Assembly (NCBI GenBank): GCA_018644745.1
Contig: JABGPX010000405.1
Span: 1-7,068 of the forward strand
Direction of reading: 5' to 3'
DNA length: 7,068 bases
Origin: Spirochaetales bacterium
GTDB lineage: Bacteria; Spirochaetota; Spirochaetia; ARS1246
Below, one piece after another: positions 1-5,133 of this stretch; positions within the stretch are counted from its first letter, which is position 1; the number at the start of each line of letters is the position of its first letter. The translations under genes were made by a program, and so were the position numbers. Under the pieces are notes generated by a model. That model worked only from the letters and a program-made list of their open reading frames with translations. It was not told the origin of the DNA and made no database searches.

Positions 1-1021
1 AAGGAAGATAACCTCCCCGATACGCCTCCACGCGAATTCGGTTATTGTCGGTATAAATATTCCGAAGGTCTTTGTTTATATAAGACGCAATAAGTTCGGT
101 TCGTACGCGGGATCGGGCAAAAACAATCGTTTTGATGCCCGCGGTGAGCATTCGGCCGGCTAACCGGCGTGACTCGTGCACAACTCCCCGTCTGATACCC
201 TGCACGCGATCTACCAACGGAGGATTGTAGAAGATCAGGTGCTTTTCGCCGCCGGGAGCGCCATTCTTACCGATAAGGAGCGGCGAGCGTTCGAGGATTT
301 TTTCTGTAAGTTCAAGGGGATTACCAATAGTCGCGGAGCTGCAGATGAATTGTGGCTCCGATCCATAGAATCTGGCAACCCTCTTCAGCCGTCTGATAAG
401 ATTCGTCATATGAGAGCCGAATACTCCTCTATAAATATGGATCTCATCAATAACCACATACTTCAGAGAGCTCAAAAACTTTATCCATTTAGGGTGATTC
501 GGAAGAATACCGGTATGGAGCATGTCCGGATTGGTTATTACTACTCTTCCCGCATCCCGCGCGGCTACCCGGATAGATGAGGGAGTATCACCGTCGTACG
601 TAAATACCTTTACTGGGACCTCACCGCCTAACACCACCTCGTTGAGTTCAGACTGCTGATCCTGTGACAACGCTTTTGTCGGAAAGAGGTAGAGAGCCCG
701 ATGATCGGCATTCTGCAGCAGATCTTGAAGAACCGGCAGATTGTAGCACAATGTCTTGCCGGAGGCGGTCGGCGTAACCACGACGGCGTCTCTTCCATCG
801 CGGACCGCTCGATACGCTTCAGCCTGATGCGAATACAGCCGAGTAGTGCCCCTATTCGCGAGGATATCTTTCAGTCGAGGATCCAAGTCTTCAGGGAATT
901 CAGAAAAAATTCCGTCACGGGGAGTCACTCGCTCCCAATGGGTTACGCAAGACATGAATTCCGGGTCGTTTTCCAGTTTTTCAATGGTAAGATTCAAGTT
1001 TGACATCGGAGGATTTCTCAT
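1..1021 (-). CDS. mrfA: MrfA/YprA-type DEAD/DEAH-box repair helicase, N-terminal part (cut by window edge)
   Basis: The minus-strand frame is open from 1021 to the left edge (340 codons, C-terminus missing). Counting from the second Met (ATG at 1006), the superfamily 2 helicase motifs appear in order: YSHQ 58-61, Walker A TPTASGKT 78-85, FPTKAL 108-113, TYDGDT 136-141, TNPDMLH 158-164, Walker B DEIH 187-190, SSAT 223-226, FARSR 296-300 and YRGGYLP at the edge. The stretch DEIHIYRGVFGSH followed by RRLKR is characteristic of the MrfA/YprA family, the ATP-dependent 3'-5' helicases that in Bacillus subtilis act in mitomycin C damage repair. The family's C-terminal DUF1998 zinc-binding domain should lie outside the window. 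I chose ATG 1021 because GGAG lies 4 nt upstream, whereas ATG 1006 has no Shine-Dalgarno sequence; the five extra residues are MRNPP. It is divergent from glgC. Family assignment is firm; the in vivo role is inferred. Confidence 0.9.
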   Translation of the reverse strand, partial: MRNPPMSNLNLTIEKLENDPEFMSCVTHWERVTPRDGIFSEFPEDLDPRLKDILANRGTTRLYSHQAEAYRAVRDGRDAVVVTPTASGKTLCYNLPVLQDLLQNADHRALYLFPTKALSQDQQSELNEVVLGGEVPVKVFTYDGDTPSSIRVAARDAGRVVITNPDMLHTGILPNHPKWIKFLSSLKYVVIDEIHIYRGVFGSHMTNLIRRLKRVARFYGSEPQFICSSATIGNPLELTEKILERSPLLIGKNGAPGGEKHLIFYNPPLVDRVQGIRRGVVHESRRLAGRMLTAGIKTIVFARSRVRTELIASYINKDLRNIYTDNNRIRVEAYRGGYLP

Positions 1022-1095
1022 TTTGCTCCAATTATAGGACGTTTACCGACCGTAGTCATAAAGATGCGTAGTTTATCGATCAAAATGAGAATTCC
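1011..1095. repeat. Inverted repeat A, TTCTCATTTTG / CAAAATGAGAA, flanking the mrfA promoter
   Basis: TTCTCATTTTG at 1015-1025 is exactly complementary to CAAAATGAGAA at 1081-1091. With one mismatch the arms extend to 15 bp (1011-1025 with 1081-1095). The 55-bp interval contains the mrfA -10 and -35 elements, and the left arm covers the mrfA ATG at 1021. The TGAGAA core is shared with repeat B to the right. It could be a pair of inverted operator half-sites on a loop, or simply a long hairpin. I do not recognise the cognate regulator. Confidence 0.6.
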
Positions 1096-1266
1096 CGGCA
1101 CAATTTCAACAGATTTCGGCCGGTAATTCTCAATATGACCGATCGAATACGACCTTAACCTACTCACTTGCGCTCTATCTATCGAAAAACTGTTCATATT
1201 GAGAATCGCTCTTGACATCGCGCTCATGGTATCATGTTTGATAGTGAAATGGTAGAATCGCCGCAC
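1018..1266 (-). CDS. Possible small protein upstream of mrfA (82 codons, doubtful)
   Basis: An open frame begins with GTG at 1266 and stops at 1018-1020, so its TGA overlaps the mrfA ATG at 1021 as ATGA, an arrangement typical of translationally coupled genes. GGAG occurs upstream but 11 nt from the GTG, which is longer than usual. The predicted protein is basic, with a hydrophobic stretch near residues 56-70 (IVPGILILID), and matches no family I know. Against it: the frame runs through both inverted repeats and through the mrfA promoter, and the likely mrfA transcription start lies at its very end. I think it is more likely non-coding than real. Confidence 0.2.
   Translation of the reverse strand: MRRFYHFTIKHDTMSAMSRAILNMNSFSIDRAQVSRLRSYSIGHIENYRPKSVEIVPGILILIDKLRIFMTTVGKRPIIGAK
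1031..1059 (-). promoter_or_regulatory. Sigma-70-type promoter for mrfA
   Basis: Read on the minus strand, ATGACT (1059-1054, 4 of 6 matches to TTGACA) is followed by a 17-bp spacer and a perfect TATAAT (1036-1031). The expected transcription start is near 1024, only 3 nt before ATG 1021. The mRNA would therefore be nearly leaderless, and the GGAG that precedes ATG 1021 would not be transcribed. The promoter sits between the arms of the 1011-1095 inverted repeat, so a protein bound to that repeat could control it. Confidence 0.55.
1126..1206. repeat. Inverted repeat B, perfect 13-bp arms, between mrfA and glgC
   Basis: ATTCTCAATATGA at 1126-1138 is the exact reverse complement of TCATATTGAGAAT at 1194-1206, with 55 bp between the arms. 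The arms share the TGAGAA core with repeat A, and the end-to-end span of the cores is nearly the same (77 bp in A, 79 bp in B). The four cores alternate in orientation: 1015 minus, 1086 plus, 1127 minus, 1200 plus. The right arm ends 6 bp before a TTGACA hexamer on the glgC side. Either a regulatory site or an old duplication of a roughly 80-bp stem-loop unit would explain it. Confidence 0.65.
1212..1242 (+). promoter_or_regulatory. Weak candidate promoter region for glgC
   Basis: Two partial solutions overlap here. An extended -10 element, TGG followed by TATCAT (1230-1235, 5 of 6 matches), lacks a -35 at normal distance. A perfect TTGACA (1212-1217) has only TTTGAT (1237-1242) at 19 bp. Either would give a leader of about 50-60 nt before the GTG start. 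The TTGACA lies 6 bp from the right arm of inverted repeat B. Confidence 0.3.
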
Positions 1267-1299
1267 TGAAACAAAAACTCCAAAGGTACAAAAATCAAC

Positions 1300-2580
1300 G
1301 TGGAACCAGTTAATGCCATTATCCTCGGCGGTGGAAAAGGCACGCGTCTATACCCTCTCACCAGAGAGCGCGCGAAACCGGCTGTGCCTTTCGCCGGTAA
1401 ATACAGACTAATCGACATTCCAATGTCAAACTGTATAAACTCAGGATTTCGAAGAATTTATATTCTCACTCAGTTCAATACGGCTTCGCTGCATACACAT
1501 CTGGCCAGCACCTATTCTTTTGACAGCTTCTCAAAAGGTGTGGTAGAGATACTCGCAGCCGAGCAGACATTTGAGAATACCAGTTGGTACGAGGGCACCG
1601 CCGACGCGGTGAGAAAGAACTTTCAGCACCTAAACACAAATAAACCAGAATACTACATTATTCTGTCCGGCGATCAATTGTACATGATGGATCTTAGAAA
1701 GATGTTAACGCATCACAAGCGATGCGGAGCGGAAATAAGCATTGCGTCAACCAGAGTGAATAGGGAAAAAGCCGGGAGCCTTGGGCTGATCTGCCCCGAC
1801 GAGAACTACAGAATTCGCGACTTTATAGAAAAGCCGGGACCGGTCGCGGATCTATCCGATTTTCATTGCCCTCAAGCTCTACTTCCGAATACAAGCCGGG
1901 AAAGAAAAGAAAATCCATTTCTTGCATCTATGGGCATGTATATATTCAACGCCGACGTCCTGAAAGAGATACTTCGCGGAAGCAGAGCTGATTTCGCTAA
2001 AGACATAATTCCTCAAGCGATATCAGAATATCTTGTGCATACGTATGTCCATGAGGGGTACTGGGAAGACATTGGAACCATAAAGGCCTTCTACAATTGC
2101 AACATAAACCTCACCGGGCCGACGCCTGAGTTCAACTTTTACGACGAAGACAGGCCGATATACACCCACAGAAAGGACCTGCCCGCGACCAAAATGATCA
2201 ACTGTACTCTGCACAACGTCATCGCCGCGGAAGGCAGTATTCTTCACAACGCCTCGCTGGTGAACTCCGTCGCGGGTATTCGCACCATTATTGAAGAGGG
2301 AGCTCTTCTCGACCGGGTTATCTGCATGGGCGCTGATTTTTATGAAACACCGGAACAGAAAAAAACCAATGAAAGAATGCACAGGCCGAGCATCGGAATC
2401 GGCAAAGATACAGTAATTAAACGGGCAATAATAGATATGAATGTCAGGATTGGAAGCAATTGCAGAATCGGCCTTCGGAGCACAGCCCCCCCTGATGGTG
2501 ATTACGGAGAGTATTTCATTAAAGATGGAATAATCATTATCCCGAAAGGCTCGACGATACAGCCGGGAACCGAGATATAA
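1300..2580 (+). CDS. glgC: Glucose-1-phosphate adenylyltransferase (ADP-glucose pyrophosphorylase)
   Basis: GlgC makes ADP-glucose from ATP and glucose-1-phosphate, the committed cytoplasmic step of bacterial glycogen synthesis. At 426 residues it is normal length. The nucleotidyltransferase domain carries GGGKGTRLYPLT (10-21), RAKPAVP (24-30), WYEGTADAVR (96-105), SGDQLY (123-128, metal-binding Asp125), FIEKP (175-179, Lys178 matching the glucose-1-phosphate lysine) and GYWEDIGT (253-260). A C-terminal left-handed beta-helix follows, with MGADFYET (343-350) and IGIGKDTVIKRAIID (365-379). That C-terminus, and the segment before SMGMYIF (210-216), resemble cyanobacterial and plant enzymes more than the E. 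coli type. The start is GTG at 1300; AAAGG (1282-1286) lies 13 nt upstream, which is rather far, but no other start fits the conserved N-terminus. No glgA or glgB is adjacent. It converges on the next gene with a 16-bp gap. Confidence 0.95.
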   Translation: MEPVNAIILGGGKGTRLYPLTRERAKPAVPFAGKYRLIDIPMSNCINSGFRRIYILTQFNTASLHTHLASTYSFDSFSKGVVEILAAEQTFENTSWYEGTADAVRKNFQHLNTNKPEYYIILSGDQLYMMDLRKMLTHHKRCGAEISIASTRVNREKAGSLGLICPDENYRIRDFIEKPGPVADLSDFHCPQALLPNTSRERKENPFLASMGMYIFNADVLKEILRGSRADFAKDIIPQAISEYLVHTYVHEGYWEDIGTIKAFYNCNINLTGPTPEFNFYDEDRPIYTHRKDLPATKMINCTLHNVIAAEGSILHNASLVNSVAGIRTIIEEGALLDRVICMGADFYETPEQKKTNERMHRPSIGIGKDTVIKRAIIDMNVRIGSNCRIGLRSTAPPDGDYGEYFIKDGIIIIPKGSTIQPGTEI

Positions 2581-2596
2581 GGCTCATCCTGACGGT

Positions 2597-3010
2597 TTAG
2601 AGCAGCAAAACCCCTGGAATCAGAAAGTGCAATACCCCCGCCAGCATTCCGGCGGTTCCTAGAATTGTTCGATTCTTGAGCAGAAGGTTATCAGCCTTTT
2701 CAATCATTTTCGATGGCACCGTGCTCTTCTCTTTATACCTATCAAAGAGAAGAGTTACCCCGACAACAAGCCCGGCGAGGGCGGGTAGCAGGTCTCCTAC
2801 TACGGGTACATCGCCGCGTGTAACTGTTAACAGTTTTAAAAAACCGGTAAGAAACGCGACAACACCAAGGGTTACTCGAAATCCCGGCCTTGCATCAGAA
2901 AATTCCTTCACGCTCGCCAACCCGGTGAATTTCTCGCTGTAGTGGCCCGCGGAAAGCACCAGACCGCCGAGGATATTCGACAGAATTGACAGAAAATAAA
3001 TTTGTATCAT
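2597..3010 (-). CDS. Small four-helix integral membrane protein of unknown function
   Basis: This encodes 137 residues with four likely membrane helices, roughly residues 5-22, 47-62, 70-89 and 116-136, joined by short charged loops. I do not recognise the family. The two halves look alike: a GLV...Y.EK pattern occurs at 16-26 and again at 80-95, and LG....L.G.L at 48-59 and again at 117-128. This suggests a duplicated two-helix hairpin. The start is well supported by GAGGAG (3022-3017 on the minus strand) 6 nt before the ATG. The gene has its own promoter at 3081-3107, so it need not belong to the operon upstream, and it converges on glgC. DoxX-like or small-transporter roles are possible but unsupported. 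Confidence 0.75.
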   Translation of the reverse strand: MIQIYFLSILSNILGGLVLSAGHYSEKFTGLASVKEFSDARPGFRVTLGVVAFLTGFLKLLTVTRGDVPVVGDLLPALAGLVVGVTLLFDRYKEKSTVPSKMIEKADNLLLKNRTILGTAGMLAGVLHFLIPGVLLL

Positions 3011-3054
3011 ATATGTCTCCTCAAACTATCCGCACCGCAGCTTCATTTTTCCGC

Positions 3055-3076
3055 TGCTGGGAAACCGGCTCCAGCA
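3055..3076 (-). repeat. Small inverted repeat at the start of the membrane-protein leader
   Basis: TGCTGG at 3055-3060 pairs with CCAGCA at 3071-3076 across a 10-nt loop. The repeat straddles the predicted transcription start of the promoter at 3081-3107. It could be a 5'-end mRNA hairpin or a repressor site. There is no following T-run, so it is not a terminator for the upstream operon. Six-base arms can arise by chance. Confidence 0.3.
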
Positions 3077-3080
3077 AAAG

Positions 3081-3107
3081 ATTATAGCAAACCAGTTTTC
3101 CGGTCAA
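3081..3107 (-). promoter_or_regulatory. Extended -10 promoter for the four-helix membrane protein
   Basis: On the minus strand, TTGACC (3107-3102, 5 of 6 matches) is followed by a 15-bp spacer and TGCTATAAT, a perfect -10 hexamer (3086-3081) with the upstream TG of an extended -10. The short spacer is offset by the TG motif. Transcription would start near 3074, giving a leader of about 64 nt with a good ribosome binding site. It lies downstream of the preceding gene's stop codon, so it serves the small membrane protein alone. Confidence 0.6.
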
Positions 3108-3133
3108 GCAAACATAAAAGGCACGGCTGAGGG

Positions 3134-3643
3134 TTATTCCTCCTTAATTTTCGCGGTCATCGATCCCTGCTCGCTGTTTGAGTAGAAATAAATGGTGATT
3201 TTGCCTTCTGCAGGCACGAGATCAAGGGCTCCCCGATAAACCTGTTCATCTCCGTCGGTTGAAGGAAGAAAGCCGTCAATTTCTATCCACCTTGAAGCTT
3301 CCGGATACCCCATTCGAATTCGAAGCCGCGCTTCCTCGTCGTGGTCTCTTCTAGCAGCGGCTTTAATGCTGACCAATACTCGGTCCTCAAATGCAACCGC
3401 ACGAGCGGTAATTGAAAACCCCGGCAAAATTGTTGTATCACCTCTCATTCTTATAATAACCGAGAATATTACAATGAGTATTACCAGAAAAACTACATCC
3501 AGCAGAGTGATAATCAACGAGCGATTTCCGCGGAATATGCCTTTTCCGGTTTTCCGGCCTACATTTTCAGGCAGGCCGGCCATTCGTTCGTCTCGATTGT
3601 AGTGAAAATGAAGCTCGCCGGGACTTTTTGATTCTTGTTTCAC
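3134..3643 (-). CDS. Single-pass membrane protein of unknown function, third gene of the lipoprotein-nnr operon
   Basis: This encodes 169 residues with a basic, polar N-terminal tail (1-42), one strong membrane helix (about 43-65) and a C-terminal region of about 100 residues with alternating hydrophobic and charged stretches that suggests a beta-rich fold (RVLVSIK 88-94, KITIYFY 148-154). The positive tail predicts N-in topology with the C-terminal domain outside the cytoplasm. There are no cysteines and no catalytic motif I can name, and I do not recognise the family. The start is GTG at 3643, overlapping the nnr stop as GTGA, with a very strong purine-rich binding site just upstream inside nnr. 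The overlap implies translational coupling to nnr. Being real is well supported; the function is unknown. Confidence 0.8.
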   Translation of the reverse strand: MKQESKSPGELHFHYNRDERMAGLPENVGRKTGKGIFRGNRSLIITLLDVVFLVILIVIFSVIIRMRGDTTILPGFSITARAVAFEDRVLVSIKAAARRDHDEEARLRIRMGYPEASRWIEIDGFLPSTDGDEQVYRGALDLVPAEGKITIYFYSNSEQGSMTAKIKEE

Positions 3644-5133
3644 GACCCCTCCTCAAAGATACGGGAAATACACGGCAGCAGGTCTTCGGCTAGAAACCAG
3701 CCAGCACTGCTTCGTGTCTTCAACCCCGCCAAAGAATGGACAAGGACCCCAATTCTCGCCGCAAGAAGCGTATCGCCGCACACGGCAAGAGCCCCCGCGA
3801 TTATGCCTGCAAGAACATCCCCGGATCCAGCGGTTCCCAGCGCTGGATTCATACCGTCAAGAATCCAGTATCGCCCGGTCGGTGCGCAAATCACGGTGAC
3901 ATGTGATTTTAACACAACAATAGCATTGTATGCGGAGCTTATCTCCAACCCTGCTTCTACCGGACGATCAAGAATCTCATCAGAGCCGGTACCGGACAGT
4001 AATGCGGCCTCCCCGGGATGCGGGGTGAGTATGACTCGGCATTCGAGATTCGGCCTTTGAGACATAGAGGCCAGAATGCGAAGTCCGTCAGCATCAATAA
4101 CGCCGTGGAGTTTTGAAGCTATCAGCGCGATGAGCCACCGTTCTCGACCATTCAAACCCCAGCCGGGTCCGGCCAGGAATGCAGAGAATCTCGATAAGTC
4201 GATTATGGATGTGTCATCGTCGTGTTCCCATGGATGGGGCATTACAGAAATCAGCTGCGACGCGGCCTGAGGATAGGCGGCTCGGTCGATAAACAAATCG
4301 ACTAATCCACATCTCGACCTGGCCGCGGCATGAGCTGCAAGAATCGAGGCGCCGGCGGTTCCGACACTACCGGCGAACACCGCAAGACGTCCCCTCGAGT
4401 TCTTATAGGAATCATCGGATATCGGCGGTAGAATTGACAGAAGGTCGGAACAATCCAACAATTCGCCGGCGATATCGGGGGCACGAGTGAGCTCACCCGG
4501 GAAGCCGATAGGAACATAGATAATCTTCCCGCAGGCACTTCTCGCTTTCGGCAGAAAAAGGCAGCGCTTGGGGAGTCCGAGACAAAGCGTAATATCTGCC
4601 TGAACTATAGGGAATCCCGGTCTGAAGTCGTCTCCCAGACCGCTCGGTAAATCGATGGAAATAACCTTAGCCGCCGACTGATTAATTTCCAAGACGAGCG
4701 ATGATACAGAAGATCGAAGTTGACCTTTAATTCCGGTGCCGAACAGCCCGTCGAAAATCAGAGTGCTTTTATTCAGCAAATCAGTGATTTCCTCGCCTTC
4801 CGAAGGATAATCAAATATTGGGATATTCAGCTTTTGCGCTATTTCGAGATTGAGCTTTGCGGTTACGCTTTTCATCGGTTCGGCAAGCACAACCACCGGC
4901 TCATATCCATCCAGGGATGCCTGCCGGGCCATTACGAGTGCATCGCCGCCGTTATTACCGGAACCAGAGATAAAGACAAGGTGCCGATGAGAGCTGAAAA
5001 GACCGAACTCGGCTTTACATGCAAGATAGGCCTTGATCCCGGCATTTTCCATGAGGATCTGGGCGGGAATCGAAAAATCGGTCTGCGCTCGCCGATCGAT
5101 ATCTGTCATTGCCGCAGAATCGACAATTTTCAT
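3640..5133 (-). CDS. nnr: Bifunctional NAD(P)H-hydrate repair enzyme (NAD(P)HX epimerase and ADP-dependent dehydratase)
   Basis: This cytoplasmic enzyme restores hydrated NADH and NADPH: the N-terminal epimerase (YjeF_N) interconverts R- and S-NAD(P)HX, and the C-terminal ribokinase-like domain dehydrates the S form using ADP. Its 497 residues are typical of the fused bacterial form. Epimerase signatures: MENAG (28-32), GSGNNGGD (57-64), DGLFGTG (128-134), SIDLPSG (159-165). Dehydratase signatures: GRLAVFAGS (248-256), DADGL (347-351), TPHPGE (370-375) and the nucleotide-binding loop NPALGTAGSGD (429-439), with Asp439 as the expected catalytic residue. Both halves appear intact, and the N-terminus matches the family from its first residue. 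Its ATG overlaps the lipoprotein stop as ATGA, and its own stop overlaps the next gene as GTGA. The Shine-Dalgarno is weak, so translation probably depends on coupling to the lipoprotein gene. Confidence 0.95.
   Translation of the reverse strand: MKIVDSAAMTDIDRRAQTDFSIPAQILMENAGIKAYLACKAEFGLFSSHRHLVFISGSGNNGGDALVMARQASLDGYEPVVVLAEPMKSVTAKLNLEIAQKLNIPIFDYPSEGEEITDLLNKSTLIFDGLFGTGIKGQLRSSVSSLVLEINQSAAKVISIDLPSGLGDDFRPGFPIVQADITLCLGLPKRCLFLPKARSACGKIIYVPIGFPGELTRAPDIAGELLDCSDLLSILPPISDDSYKNSRGRLAVFAGSVGTAGASILAAHAAARSRCGLVDLFIDRAAYPQAASQLISVMPHPWEHDDDTSIIDLSRFSAFLAGPGWGLNGRERWLIALIASKLHGVIDADGLRILASMSQRPNLECRVILTPHPGEAALLSGTGSDEILDRPVEAGLEISSAYNAIVVLKSHVTVICAPTGRYWILDGMNPALGTAGSGDVLAGIIAGALAVCGDTLLAARIGVLVHSLAGLKTRSSAGWFLAEDLLPCISRIFEEGS
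3646..3654 (-). promoter_or_regulatory. Ribosome binding site inside the end of nnr that fixes the GTG start
   Basis: GAGGAGGGG on the minus strand encodes the last Glu-Glu-Gly of Nnr and lies 2-4 nt from the GTG at 3643, depending on which bases pair. It explains why a GTG overlapping the nnr stop codon is the real start of the 169-residue protein and indicates coupled translation. Confidence 0.65.

Noticed and set aside
176..580. 134-residue plus-strand ORF, and the ORF at 701-1003
   Set aside because: Both lie antisense to the clear helicase frame, which contains every expected motif. Their products match nothing and they have no ribosome binding site.
1004..1006. ATG at 1006 as the mrfA start
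   Set aside because: No ribosome binding site precedes it, and ATG 1021 in the same frame has GGAG upstream and sits next to the predicted transcription start. It stays possible, since the extra residues MRNPP are not visibly conserved.
2639..2660. CCGCC / GGCGG hairpin considered as a glgC terminator
   Set aside because: It lies within the coding region of the convergent membrane protein and no T-run follows.
3092..3106. ACCAG-TTTT-CCGGT inverted repeat between the -35 and -10 of the membrane-protein promoter
   Set aside because: The stem is five pairs including a mismatch or G-U pair; too weak to call an operator or terminator.
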